Position numbers and translations under genes: made by a program
Notes under the pieces: generated by a model
Database searches by the model: none
Told to the model about the DNA's origin: nothing
Seen by the model: the letters and a program-made list of their open reading frames with translations, nothing else
In this document: in pieces, positions 22,566 to 32,734 of the stretch
Numbering within the stretch: position 1 is the first letter of the stretch
Layout: the number at the start of each line of letters is the position of its first letter
Source of the DNA: Saprospiraceae bacterium
Lineage (GTDB): Bacteria; Bacteroidota; Bacteroidia; Chitinophagales; Saprospiraceae
DNA: 35,302 nucleotides
Assembly (NCBI GenBank): GCA_022841345.1
Contig: JALHRR010000052.1
Coordinates: 1-35,302, forward strand
Direction of reading: 5' to 3'

Positions 22566-22611
22566 GCTTTCCTCGTAGGGGCGCACGGCCGTGCGCCCCT
22601 ACGAGGAAAGC
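22566..22611. repeat. Perfect 46-bp palindrome without loop
   Basis: Left half 22566-22588 (ending GGGGCGCACGG) is the exact reverse complement of right half 22589-22611 (starting CCGTGCGCCCC). Very GC-rich in a gene-poor, AT-richer setting. No T-run follows, so it is not a typical terminator. Confidence 0.85.
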
Positions 22612-22727
22612 GTGTACGAACTTGCGCCTGGATACAAACGGAGACTTTACTCACATCTGGTTGTTCTTTTGAAACTTGAAGCTTGTAGCTTTCCCTAGAG
22701 TTGGGGACACGGTGCAGCTTCTTCCAC

Positions 22728-25367
22728 TCAATCTTTCGACTTAAACCCAATCGTCTTGCGATTAAACACAAATGCATCAGAATTTGCTTTCAGGTGCTCG
22801 ACATCCTCTTTCGTGATCAGGAATAAATCCAGATTTTTCCTTTCTTCAGGTGCTATGGATGCAATGCGAAGATTCTGATGTTTGAATGCGTCCAACACCA
22901 TGCTGCGGATACTTCTGGCATTGCTGAAATATTTATCCCTGAATTTGTAAAGGAATGTGACATATTCCTGTAAGTGCAGATCAGACTCTTCATCCAGTCT
23001 GTATTGCTGATCAGTGATCATCTTGCGGGCAATCTGAATCAACTCTCCAGGATTGTAATCCTCAAACCGGAGTGCTTTGTCAAATCGGGATGAAAGACCC
23101 GGATTGGATTTAAGGAAAGATTCCATATTATCGGTATATCCTGCAGCAAACACAAAAAATTGCCCACGCTGATCTTCCATGCGCTTCAAAATTGTCTGGA
23201 TGGCTTCATTCCCATAATCTGCATAATTCGCAGGACCATTGGAAGTTAGTGCATAGGCTTCATCTATGAATAATACACCACCCAGTGCTTCGTCAATCTT
23301 TTCAGCTGTTTTGATTGCTGTCTGACCTACAAATCCTGCTACAAGTCCTTGTCTGTCAGTTTCAACCATGTGACCACGCTCTAAAATACCCAGTGCTTTG
23401 TAGATTCTTGTCAGGATTCTGGCAACAGTAGTTTTTCCTGTTCCCGGATTACCTACAAATATGGTGTGCAGAGAGAAATGATTGAGAACATCTTTTTCTG
23501 ATACTTTATAATACTGAACAAGTTTGATCATTTCTCTGATCTCCTTCTTCACATTTTCCATGCCTATCAGGCTCTCCAGCTCATCCATTGATTCTTTGAG
23601 CAATACTTCATCAATAGGAATATTCGGACGGCCCTTACCTTCTTTAAATTGAATTTTTTCAATATCCTGTAATTGAATTGCACTCAATTCAGCCGGATTC
23701 AATGCTTCGGGTTTCTCTAACCTCATCACACGCATAGCAAGATTCTGCTTTGCCTTTTCAATCAAATCATATACAAACCTTGCATTTCCAAATGTCCGGT
23801 CTCTGTTTCTGTATGCATCTGTGATCATCTTGCGCAAAGCCAACTGAGAATTTTCATCCAGTGTGACATTTTTCTCAGCACAGGCATATTCAGCTATACT
23901 GTACAACTCCTGTGGCAGATAATCATCAAACTGATAAAAGAGCTTGAAACGTGACTTCAGACCTGGGTTAGAATCCATGAAGTGATTCATCTCCTTGGGA
24001 TAGCCTGCAACAATGACCGCAAGATCGCCTTCACCATTGCTCATTTCTTTAACTAATATCTCAATCACTTCTCTACCAAAATCCTTGCTATCGTCATTTG
24101 TTCTGGCGAGCGCATAAGCTTCATCAATGAAGAGTACTCCTCCCCTTGCGGCTTCGATGGCATCCTTGACTTTAGGCGCAGTCTGACCAATATATTCTCC
24201 TACAAGATCTACCCGATCCACTTCTTTTACATGACCTTTGCTGAGAATGCCCATTTTCTTGTACAGCTGACCCATCATTTTTGCGATGGTAGTCTTTCCT
24301 GTACCCGGATTACCGATGAAAACTGAGTGAACGGCAATTTGCTCCTTTTCTTCAATGCCTTTACTTTTTCTCAATTGCAAATACTGGATGTATCTGGCGT
24401 GATCTCTGACTTGCTGCTTAATATGCTGAAGCCCTATGAGACTATCCAGCCGCACTAAAAGATCCTCCAAAGATAATTTGTCCAGATCATAAGGTTGAAG
24501 CAACATAGGATGCTCACTATTGGGCATAGTAACCATTGAGACTCCTGCCTCAAAATGATCTGCTACTTCAAATGGAATAATCCCCAGAACATAATCCATA
24601 AAAATCACTTCGGCAGTGTAATAACCTGCTCTCCATGATCCCTTAATATTAGAACCCCAACCGGCTGTGATCTGAATAAATTCTTCGTCTTTTTTTATTG
24701 TCTGCAGCCGGACCACCTGACCCTTCAGCTCTCTGGCACCATTGTAAAATTTGATAAACAATTCACATTGCCAGACCTTACCGATGTTTATGTTTTGCAG
24801 AAAAACCTCTGAATAAATATATCGCGTTTCCTCACTGCTGAATGTCTTGTAATAGATCCTGTCGTCCTCAGCTATATCATCATAAGGACCTTCATACAGT
24901 TTGAATGAATCCAATCCCAGATAGGGATTAAACAGATGATTGATAGGCTCATCGGCTTCTTCAATGTAAAAATATTTGGTTGCCTCTCTTTCTCCTTCGA
25001 TCCAGGCTTCCCAGTAGTAAGTGCCCTTTTTCCAGAAAGCACCGGGATTTTTATTCCCCCATCCTTCCCGGATATAGACTACGTTGTCGTATTTACTGAT
25101 TTTACGCTTGAAAGACAGATTACAAATTTCTTTTTTGCGTCCTTTGCTGAGCATAAAGCATTTGAGGGATATGGAAACTTCCCAAAAATCTTCGTCAAAC
25201 AACTTGTTGTAAAATGACAATTCAGCATAGATATAGCTTGTCTCTCCCCTGTCAAATACCTGCCGATACTTTTTCTTATTATCAGCCAGCCATTCAGTGG
25301 AAGCGTACACACGCAACTCTCTGAATTTATATGCTTTAGTCACTGGTTTGTTAATAATGTCTGCCAC
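22728..25367 (-). CDS. Twin CbbX/SpoVK-type AAA+ ATPase with duplicated N-terminal beta domains
   Basis: An 879-residue cytoplasmic protein. Two AAA+ modules of the CbxX/CfqX type each have GNPGTGKTT (Walker A near residues 350 and 637), GGVLFIDEAYAL (Walker B) and sensor-type SRFK/SRFD segments. Both look catalytically intact. The N-terminal third is two related beta-rich units (about 10-150 and 155-285): each contains a conserved E/SxxYIY(A/S)E strand and ends in a GWG...W..GxYxxE pattern (EGWGNKNPGAFWKKGTYYWE; AGWGSNIKGSWRAGYYTAE), evidence of an internal duplication. CbxX-type ATPases remodel enzymes (Rubisco activase) or act in secretion (EccA), but the target here is unknown. No operon partner is evident; the S9 peptidase gene lies 85 bp upstream in the same direction. 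Confidence 0.88.
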   Translation of the reverse strand: MADIINKPVTKAYKFRELRVYASTEWLADNKKKYRQVFDRGETSYIYAELSFYNKLFDEDFWEVSISLKCFMLSKGRKKEICNLSFKRKISKYDNVVYIREGWGNKNPGAFWKKGTYYWEAWIEGEREATKYFYIEEADEPINHLFNPYLGLDSFKLYEGPYDDIAEDDRIYYKTFSSEETRYIYSEVFLQNINIGKVWQCELFIKFYNGARELKGQVVRLQTIKKDEEFIQITAGWGSNIKGSWRAGYYTAEVIFMDYVLGIIPFEVADHFEAGVSMVTMPNSEHPMLLQPYDLDKLSLEDLLVRLDSLIGLQHIKQQVRDHARYIQYLQLRKSKGIEEKEQIAVHSVFIGNPGTGKTTIAKMMGQLYKKMGILSKGHVKEVDRVDLVGEYIGQTAPKVKDAIEAARGGVLFIDEAYALARTNDDSKDFGREVIEILVKEMSNGEGDLAVIVAGYPKEMNHFMDSNPGLKSRFKLFYQFDDYLPQELYSIAEYACAEKNVTLDENSQLALRKMITDAYRNRDRTFGNARFVYDLIEKAKQNLAMRVMRLEKPEALNPAELSAIQLQDIEKIQFKEGKGRPNIPIDEVLLKESMDELESLIGMENVKKEIREMIKLVQYYKVSEKDVLNHFSLHTIFVGNPGTGKTTVARILTRIYKALGILERGHMVETDRQGLVAGFVGQTAIKTAEKIDEALGGVLFIDEAYALTSNGPANYADYGNEAIQTILKRMEDQRGQFFVFAAGYTDNMESFLKSNPGLSSRFDKALRFEDYNPGELIQIARKMITDQQYRLDEESDLHLQEYVTFLYKFRDKYFSNARSIRSMVLDAFKHQNLRIASIAPEERKNLDLFLITKEDVEHLKANSDAFVFNRKTIGFKSKD

Positions 25368-25452
25368 TGTATTCTGCGGTATTTAAATGCAATTTAGATA
25401 ATTTTAAACTCTTTCTGTACACTTTCCGATTGATGAAACGAGTTTTGGACCC

Positions 25453-27825
25453 TTATTTGTTTAAATATTTGTCAAATAATAAATAAATTCTTTTATACTC
25501 ATCAATCCATGAAGATGTACGAACAAAACCATGATCTTCAATCGGGTAAACAGCCATTTCCCAATTATTCTTTTCGAGCTCAATCAATCTCTGGCTAAGT
25601 CTTACGACATCCTGAAACTGAACATTGACATCTACCATACCATGCAAAATGAGCAATGGATCAGCCAAATTCTCTGCATAATAAATCGGCGAACTCCTGA
25701 CATAAGCTATGCTGTCTTCTTCAGGTGTATTCAAAATATTAGCTGTATAGCCATGATTGTAATGAGCCCAGTCAGTGACGGACCGTAAAGCAGCACCACA
25801 AGCGAAGGTCCCTGGATGTTGAAACAAAGCCATCAGGGTAATAAATCCACCATAAGAGCCACCGTAAATGCCAATTTTCTCAGGATCCACTCCATATTCA
25901 GATACCAGAAAAGGAATGGCATCCACATGATCAGAAAGGTCTTTTCCACCCATATGCCTGTAAATGCCTGTTCGCCAGTCCCGACCGTAACCCGCACTGC
26001 CACGGTAATCAATATCCAGGACTGTATAACCGTTGTCGCTTAAAAATTGATGGAACATATATTCACGGTAGTAGGTGCTCCAGTGTTTATGCGCATTCTG
26101 CAGATATCCGGCTCCGTGGACAAATATGACAGCAGCCTTATTGCTAACACCTTCTCTGGGGCGGTAAACCCTGGCATAAACTTCTGCCCCATCAGCAGCA
26201 TTGAAGGTTTTGAATTCAGGTTTGCGCCACGCATATTTCCGAAATGCTTCAGTAGTTGATTGCGTGATTTGTTTCCAGGCAGATTTATCATCCGATTTCC
26301 GGATATATAATTCAGCTGGTTGATTTGCAAGGGAAAACAGCGCGACAATTGAAGATTCATCAGGACTCCATACTGCATCATACCTTCCTTCAGACTCTGA
26401 TGTTATAGCAGTCCATCCTGAGCCATTGATATTAACTTTGTACAAATTGAAAACGCCGGGATGTTCTTTATTAGCATGGATCAGAAATTGCCTTCCATCT
26501 TTTGAAAGCTGAGCCTTATTTATTTCAAATTTACCGGAAGTGATCTGCGTTTTTCTTTGCTTTTCAATGTCATAAGTGTAAAGATGCGAGTAACCATCTG
26601 CTTCAGATTGAAAATAAATTGTCTTATTGTCCTTCAGAAAACCAATTCCTCCTCCGCCAAAACTTCTGACACCGGGCCCTCCAATCCAGGCCTGATCACG
26701 CTGATGATCAATGAGTTCTACCTTGCCGGATGGAATCAGAATTTTAAGAATCCAGCGATCTTTATTATCTCTGGAGAAAACATCTGCAATGGCGTATGTA
26801 CTATCTACGGAGCCTATTAAACCACTTATAAAAATCGGCTTTGCTTGTTTGTATTGAGGTTCATAAGGCAGGCTGTCTTTATGATATTCCTGCTTATATT
26901 CAGGCTTGTCCTTTATTCCCGGAACCGCAGAAAAGTCAATCATCATGCTGGTATCTTGTCCCGGCAAAAGCATCAACAATTCCTGCGAGTTCTCCCTCAC
27001 TCCCACCTTTGGTCTGGCATTCATCATCTTGACATAACCATCAGCAGCGATAAAATCTGGAACCTCGGTTGAAGTGGAAGGTTCGCGCTGGGATAAAATA
27101 ATAAATGCAGCTTTGCCATCTGATGAAAGCAGTGCCGGATTGCCGGTTTTTTCTTCAAGGTAGAATTCCGGAGTGGATTTGCGGGCCGATTGTTCCACTT
27201 TTCTAAGTGAATCCAGCACCAATTTTTTTTCTGAAGCTTCCTTCAGATGCCCGAATAATTTGAGCTCTTCCTGTTTTATCCAGGTGGATTTGTCCTTTTT
27301 TTCTTCTTCTTTTTTGCCCTTGTAAAGTTTGTAAAGTGATTTGATGCTGCCATTGATGTAGTCATAATGATAATACACCTGATCCATGAGAAAATAGAAG
27401 CCTTTTTTATCCGGCTGGATTGAAATTTGAGAAATTCTGGAATCAAACTCAACCAAATATCTTTGAAATCTGAATTGCTTGTCGAATAAAGCGATCCCTC
27501 CCTGATGCTCCATCACATACCTGCCATCAAACAATTGTTGTGAAACATCCGGTCTTCTATAAATCAGGGGTTTAATCTCCAGAGGAATTTTTACATTCTT
27601 TTGCTCCTTAATCACATAAGCATACAATTCAGACCTGATGTCATCCGGCTTTTGCCAATAAAAGTAAACAGAATCCTGCTGAACCGACCAGAATGGCGAA
27701 GAGGGTGAATGCCCGATGAAGTCATTTCCAGCCATGATGCTTTCCAGGGTCAAGCTTGACTTGTTGGGGTATTGAGCTTGAAGTTGAAAGGCTTGCAGTA
27801 AAAGCAGCGATAGTATAATTCTCAT
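25453..27825 (-). CDS. Exported S9-family serine peptidase (prolyl oligopeptidase/DPP-like)
   Basis: A 790-residue peptidase. A signal peptide (MRIILSLLLLQAFQLQAQ) exports it to the periplasm or beyond. Residues about 50-520 form a WD40-like beta-propeller (repeated strands such as YFQSEADGYSHLYTYDI, with KDGRQFLIHANKEHPGVFNL). The C-terminal alpha/beta-hydrolase domain has the nucleophile Ser657 in GGSYGG, Asp732 in HGMVDVNV and His765 in EDHGF, a complete S9 triad. DYRGSAGYGRDWR is the oxyanion-region motif of S9 enzymes. Expected substrates are short peptides. It lies between the AAA ATPase and the large repeat protein, all on the minus strand but with an independent start. Confidence 0.93.
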   Translation of the reverse strand: MRIILSLLLLQAFQLQAQYPNKSSLTLESIMAGNDFIGHSPSSPFWSVQQDSVYFYWQKPDDIRSELYAYVIKEQKNVKIPLEIKPLIYRRPDVSQQLFDGRYVMEHQGGIALFDKQFRFQRYLVEFDSRISQISIQPDKKGFYFLMDQVYYHYDYINGSIKSLYKLYKGKKEEEKKDKSTWIKQEELKLFGHLKEASEKKLVLDSLRKVEQSARKSTPEFYLEEKTGNPALLSSDGKAAFIILSQREPSTSTEVPDFIAADGYVKMMNARPKVGVRENSQELLMLLPGQDTSMMIDFSAVPGIKDKPEYKQEYHKDSLPYEPQYKQAKPIFISGLIGSVDSTYAIADVFSRDNKDRWILKILIPSGKVELIDHQRDQAWIGGPGVRSFGGGGIGFLKDNKTIYFQSEADGYSHLYTYDIEKQRKTQITSGKFEINKAQLSKDGRQFLIHANKEHPGVFNLYKVNINGSGWTAITSESEGRYDAVWSPDESSIVALFSLANQPAELYIRKSDDKSAWKQITQSTTEAFRKYAWRKPEFKTFNAADGAEVYARVYRPREGVSNKAAVIFVHGAGYLQNAHKHWSTYYREYMFHQFLSDNGYTVLDIDYRGSAGYGRDWRTGIYRHMGGKDLSDHVDAIPFLVSEYGVDPEKIGIYGGSYGGFITLMALFQHPGTFACGAALRSVTDWAHYNHGYTANILNTPEEDSIAYVRSSPIYYAENLADPLLILHGMVDVNVQFQDVVRLSQRLIELEKNNWEMAVYPIEDHGFVRTSSWIDEYKRIYLLFDKYLNK

Positions 27826-27865
27826 TTGTATCCATTTAAAGAAAGCAAGATAATCAGAGATACTA

Positions 27866-27896
27866 TAAAAAGAAAGGAGCCCCTGAAGGCTCCTTT
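27866..27896 (-). terminator. Rho-independent terminator of the DUF4397 repeat protein gene
   Basis: AAAGGAGCC (27873-27881) and GGCTCCTTT (27888-27896) form a perfect 9-bp stem with a 6-base loop; on the minus strand it is followed by a T-rich tail (CTTTTTATAG) and sits 36 bp after the stop of the 1600-residue gene. Confidence 0.75.
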
Positions 27897-27931
27897 AAAG
27901 ATTAATGCTTTTTATAATCGAATCTCTTTTA

Positions 27932-30900
27932 TTACCTAAGGATTAATAAGGAAGTGCTTACTGTACCCTGATCAGATTTTAACAAAACTTTATACATTCC
28001 TGCGGCTATGTCGGATACCGGAATTTCTATGGATTGCGAACCCGCTTCCAAATTTGAGGACCTGATGAACTTGATCAGTTGTCCATTCAGAGAAAATAAT
28101 TGAATGGAGACTTCGCTCAGTTTTGTATTTAACTCAAGCGATAATTGTGCTGATTGATTGGCCGGATTAGGGAATAATTTCATTCCGGAGATAGCTGCAG
28201 GCAGTTCGGAAGTGGAAGAAATAATATCCAGAGGGAAAGTTATGCCATTCGCTAAAGCAACCCACAATTCGAAATCTGGTTCAGGAAGCCATTGTCCACT
28301 TGAAAAAAGAGTTATAGCCTGATTAACTAAAGCACTGAGGCTCAAAAAATATTTGGCCGATACATTACCAGAGTCTGCTCTTGTTAAATTAAGAGTTAAT
28401 GATCCAAAAGGAGGCAGAGTAGTATTATCCTGAAATTCGCCAAATGGTAACGAATCCATCAATAAAATTGTACCTCCGTCAATTTTCAGATCAATAGGTC
28501 CAAAGTCAGGTATACCATTAAATGTAAGAATATCTACGTTACCTGGTAAAGCCATCAGTCTTGCCTTATCATAAATTTTCAGATCAAAAGGAGTCTCAGC
28601 TGATCCTCTTATTCCCGCTGCCATTGCAATGTAGTTGGCTGAATTTGCCAAAGTGAGGGTGAACATGGCAAATGTATCAGAAACTGATTCACTATCCGGC
28701 TCTGCAAATCCAAATACCAGAGGAGTAAGGGCAGGTAATTCTATGAATGGCGTAGCTTCCCGAAAATTCATGTTAGAAACGATCTTGTCATTACCCAAAT
28801 ACAAATCCACATTGCCAATCGGAGCATTGTGTATTAATTGAATTTTAGCAAGTGGCTTATAAACAAAAGGAATTACAGTACCATTATTCAACAACATATA
28901 TAGTCCGAACGCCTGAGGTCCGTCTATTTGTCCGGAAATGAACAGCACCCCATCTATTCCTCCATAAGGAATAAGATTGGCCTCATAAGTATATAGGATT
29001 TCATCTTCCCCTGTAAGAGAGATATCGATTAAGTATCTGTTGGTCGGTACGGAAGTGTAGGGAGCAAATTCTTTGAATGCTATATTTTCAAAATTTATAT
29101 CTGCACCCCTGATGGAGATATCCACTGCGGGAGTTCCGGCAGATCCATGAAAAACTGCCATATCCAGAGAGAATTGATCTGAGCCATCATTTTGTGCCTG
29201 ATCGTAGATTAATAACTCAACGGGATATGTATCATTATCCGTTAATCCATTGAAAACTATTAAATAAGTTGAATCTGCCTCAAAAGCCAATTCCAGAGAA
29301 CCCAGGCTGTCTGTTGGTTCCTGACCTGCAGGTGCCCATTCAAGCAACACAGGAATATTTGCAGGCAGTGTGAGAAAATTGGTTGCATCCAGATACTGTA
29401 TAGAGTCCAGCAATTTGAATCCATCCAGAAATAGATCTACTGCAAGTGCCGGAATATTTTGCAAAAACTGGACATTTGTAAATGAAACTACAGGGAAAGT
29501 AAGGATACTTCCATCTGATAAAACAGCAGATAATTTTATTTCTGAAGTATCTGTTTCCGGAGATTTTATATAGAAATGAAGTGCTTCACCCTGCATATCT
29601 GACAGATCCACATAATATGTATTCAATGTCGCAGCAGAAGCCTGTTCGATAAGCTCAATGTAATATTTACCGGGTTGATAAGAACTGTAATTGCTTAGTT
29701 CTGAATAAGCGAGATTAGTGGCCCAGGCTCCGATATTGGTAATATTAGTGCTTATTCTGGGTAATGTATGCGCAGCATGAAAAAGATTCATGTCAACCAG
29801 GGTGTCTACGTTTGCCTGATTTCTGGACCTGTTATTCATTTTCCAAACAAAAGGAAATCCCGGAACATCGGTTCCTCCTGCCAGATAAAGTGTATGCAAT
29901 GTATCTCTGGACAGATTGTATTCAAATGTTGACACAGCTTCATCAGAAGATTCACTGTCATCGGGTGCAACCGCAAATTCATTCAATCTGCCTGCAACGA
30001 CCGGAAAGAAGGTGGTGGCACTGTCGGAAACAAAATCATTGAGCCATAAATTTCCATTTAAATAAATGTCTTTCGGATCTTCAGTACCAGAAATATCTAT
30101 AAACTGCATATTTGAGAACCGGCGTGTTGGAAGCTGATAAAACGTTCCGTCATTTAAAATTGCCAGCAACTCAAATTCTGCCGAACTTAAATATCCTCTG
30201 GCTAAAATGGTGACACCCTGCCCCGCCCATTCCCTTGCGTCCAATTCGTACACGTTCATGGTATCCCCAGTCACTGCATTGATCACTCTGAATAATTGAT
30301 ATATGGCATCCAAAGACGAATAATCACTAAAGTCGCCATAAGCGATAGAATCAACCAGCAAAACATCATCCAGCGTGCGGAATGTCAAAGCTTGTGAGAC
30401 AGCAGCTGCGTGGACAATATGAAGATTGATAGATTTTAAATCCCTCGCAAATTGTTTGGCATCATCTCTGAGAATCACTTCAAAAGGGAACATTGCATTG
30501 TTTCTGCTTCCTGTTGCAACCAGAATGTAATTTTTGCCGCCATCCAGTGTTAGGTCAACACTGTAAAATGCATCATCTACATCGTCACTATCTGCAGGTG
30601 CGAAGGCAAAACTGAATTCAGTATCGGCTTCAAAAGGAATATATCCTGTAGCATTTCGTGTATTGTAATTGTTCAGATAGAGTGTATCATTGAGATAAAC
30701 ATCCATTACTGCCAGCGAAGCATTATTGATAAATTGAACGTATGCAAAACTTCTTTGAGCCAGTTCGAAAACAGTTCCATCTGATAAAATTCCCAGCAAA
30801 GTAAAATCCGGATCTCCGTCAACATTCCCAGAAGTCATCAATGTGATACTCTTTCCTCCGTAAGGACCGAACTCTCCAAAAAAGCTGTAAAGGACATCCT

Positions 30901-32734
30901 GAATGCCGGTAGCATTAATATCCAAAAGATAATCCTGGGGATTCACACTAACATATTGCGAAAATCCATTGTAATCTACACTTTCAAAAATAGTAAATCC
31001 ATCTCTGACACTTATATCAATTGAGTCAAGGCCTTTTCCACCATGGAATGCCAGCAAATCAACTTTATTCGTTTCATTGGCTATAATTCTGGCATGATCT
31101 TTCAATATCCATTGCAAACTATCAGCCATATCTCCTGCCAGACCAACCAAGACCATGATATAATCGACGTCTTCTTCAAAGACAAAGGTTTTTTCCATAG
31201 TGGTCGTATCAGCAAAATCAGATCCGGTAGGTCTGATGGAGATGTTTATCTCGATTCCTGAAGGGATATTTAGAAATTTTGTTGCCGTTCTGTAATGAAG
31301 GTTTTCTGCGTACAATTCAGTGTTGAAATATACGTCCACAGAATCCGTCTGACTGTTATGAATCAATTGAATTCTTGAGTAGCCTAAGGATTCAAACTCT
31401 ATCAGTGTCCCATCTGCCCAAAGTCCCCATAATCTGACATCTCCATCATCTTCCAGTGTTCCGTTGAGAAACATTGTCATGGTTTTACCAATGTAAGCTT
31501 CTGTAACTTCGATGATGAATGTCTTGATCAGTTCTCCGTTTTCAGAAGACCGGAAATCCATATAGTAAGTGCCTGTATCGAAACTTGAGTAATCTGTATA
31601 TGTATTGTATGGAAGACTGTCCTGCAGCGGACCTACATCCTTGATGGAAATTGAAACCGAATCCAGTCCCGGAGCTGCATGTCCGACAGTATACTCGAAC
31701 ATTAGCGAATTTAAGGGTTGTTCTCTGGCACCTTGTTTTCCACCGGCAATTAATGGGAATTCAGGATGATCCAATTGACCATTGATAGAAACGACCGCTG
31801 ATTTTGCATTTTCAAAACCTACATTTAAGGTCGCAACAGCATCATCAACTGATGCGGATCCTGCAGGTGCCAGCTTAAATTCCAATAATTGATCTGCAGG
31901 TAAAAAATCAAATAATGTTGCCTCCAAATATCCCAGGTTGCTAATTATTTTTTCCTCTTCCAAATAGATATCATAGTCTGATTCAGGGGAGTTATTGACC
32001 CACTGAACTCTTGCTATAGGTGTCAGCGGCAACTGAGTAATACTTCCATCTTCGCAGACAATAAATAAACCCAATTCCGGAATACCAATGGCTATACCTG
32101 AGACGAACATCAGTGCAACATCGCAGGGTAAAAGGGTTAAATCAGCTTCATATGTGAGCAGAAAACCAATGTTTTGTATATCTACATCCAGATAGTAAAC
32201 TTTTCTTTCCAGTTCCGCGTAAGTAGTATACTGACCAAATTGTCCATTATAAAGTGTTCCCTGACCCTGTGCTCTGACTTGCAGGGGCGGAACTAAAACC
32301 CCTCCATGAAAAAGATTCATAGAGATGGTGGTATCCGATAAAGATGTTGTGGGTACATTTCGGTTAATCACGAGATTGAGAGGTGGCAAACCCTGAATGA
32401 TAGGAAAAACCCCATTAACCATGATAGTGTAAGAACTGTCTGCTACTATATTCTGCAATAAAAACACAGCAAGCGGTGGAGTCAAAAGCGTACTGGGAGA
32501 AGGTCGAAGTTTAAATGTCAGATCTCCGGGAGGGATCTGAAGAAAAGGCGTTGCAGTTCGGAAAGTAAAACTATCCAGGGCTGCATACAAAGTATCATTT
32601 ACATACAAGTCCATGACAGTACCTCCATTGGTACCCGGGATAGGTGAATTATGAATAAACTGAATCCGTGCATTTTGTGCAAATGACAGCGTATATGTAA
32701 ACAAGAAGAAAAACAGAAAGTATATTTTACTCAT
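27932..32734 (-). CDS. Giant secreted DUF4397-repeat protein with type IX secretion sorting domain
   Basis: A 1600-residue surface or secreted protein. After the signal peptide (ending LSFAQ) there are seven repeats of about 212 residues, beginning near residues 22, 240, 452, 663, 872, 1084 and 1295, each starting with a variant of ARIQFIHNSP and then D(V/L)YL and an ATxFL segment, the DUF4397 pattern. Most units contain a second, weaker module of similar kind (for instance DMAVFHGSAGTPAVDISIRG), so there are about 14 modules in all. The C-terminus (about 1515-1600: KLFPNPAN, then LFSLNGQLIK, then IAAGMYKVLL) is a type A T9SS sorting domain, so it is exported by the Por system and probably processed at the surface. 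The function of DUF4397 is unknown; adhesion or matrix roles are guesses. Confidence 0.9.
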   Translation of the reverse strand: MSKIYFLFFFLFTYTLSFAQNARIQFIHNSPIPGTNGGTVMDLYVNDTLYAALDSFTFRTATPFLQIPPGDLTFKLRPSPSTLLTPPLAVFLLQNIVADSSYTIMVNGVFPIIQGLPPLNLVINRNVPTTSLSDTTISMNLFHGGVLVPPLQVRAQGQGTLYNGQFGQYTTYAELERKVYYLDVDIQNIGFLLTYEADLTLLPCDVALMFVSGIAIGIPELGLFIVCEDGSITQLPLTPIARVQWVNNSPESDYDIYLEEEKIISNLGYLEATLFDFLPADQLLEFKLAPAGSASVDDAVATLNVGFENAKSAVVSINGQLDHPEFPLIAGGKQGAREQPLNSLMFEYTVGHAAPGLDSVSISIKDVGPLQDSLPYNTYTDYSSFDTGTYYMDFRSSENGELIKTFIIEVTEAYIGKTMTMFLNGTLEDDGDVRLWGLWADGTLIEFESLGYSRIQLIHNSQTDSVDVYFNTELYAENLHYRTATKFLNIPSGIEINISIRPTGSDFADTTTMEKTFVFEEDVDYIMVLVGLAGDMADSLQWILKDHARIIANETNKVDLLAFHGGKGLDSIDISVRDGFTIFESVDYNGFSQYVSVNPQDYLLDINATGIQDVLYSFFGEFGPYGGKSITLMTSGNVDGDPDFTLLGILSDGTVFELAQRSFAYVQFINNASLAVMDVYLNDTLYLNNYNTRNATGYIPFEADTEFSFAFAPADSDDVDDAFYSVDLTLDGGKNYILVATGSRNNAMFPFEVILRDDAKQFARDLKSINLHIVHAAAVSQALTFRTLDDVLLVDSIAYGDFSDYSSLDAIYQLFRVINAVTGDTMNVYELDAREWAGQGVTILARGYLSSAEFELLAILNDGTFYQLPTRRFSNMQFIDISGTEDPKDIYLNGNLWLNDFVSDSATTFFPVVAGRLNEFAVAPDDSESSDEAVSTFEYNLSRDTLHTLYLAGGTDVPGFPFVWKMNNRSRNQANVDTLVDMNLFHAAHTLPRISTNITNIGAWATNLAYSELSNYSSYQPGKYYIELIEQASAATLNTYYVDLSDMQGEALHFYIKSPETDTSEIKLSAVLSDGSILTFPVVSFTNVQFLQNIPALAVDLFLDGFKLLDSIQYLDATNFLTLPANIPVLLEWAPAGQEPTDSLGSLELAFEADSTYLIVFNGLTDNDTYPVELLIYDQAQNDGSDQFSLDMAVFHGSAGTPAVDISIRGADINFENIAFKEFAPYTSVPTNRYLIDISLTGEDEILYTYEANLIPYGGIDGVLFISGQIDGPQAFGLYMLLNNGTVIPFVYKPLAKIQLIHNAPIGNVDLYLGNDKIVSNMNFREATPFIELPALTPLVFGFAEPDSESVSDTFAMFTLTLANSANYIAMAAGIRGSAETPFDLKIYDKARLMALPGNVDILTFNGIPDFGPIDLKIDGGTILLMDSLPFGEFQDNTTLPPFGSLTLNLTRADSGNVSAKYFLSLSALVNQAITLFSSGQWLPEPDFELWVALANGITFPLDIISSTSELPAAISGMKLFPNPANQSAQLSLELNTKLSEVSIQLFSLNGQLIKFIRSSNLEAGSQSIEIPVSDIAAGMYKVLLKSDQGTVSTSLLILR

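Larger units (their letters stand above)
22254..22727. repeat. Gene-free composite repeat island 3
   Basis: A 474-bp gap between convergent genes with no credible gene. From left to right it contains a hairpin/linker array (22287-22459), a further hairpin GGCGAG (22475-22480) with CTCGCC (22487-22492), GT-rich sequence, a perfect 46-bp palindrome (22566-22611), and in-phase heptamers CTTGAAG-CTTGTAG (22675-22688), the reverse complement of the CAAGCTA/CAAGCTT type seen at 34.79 kb. Confidence 0.7.
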
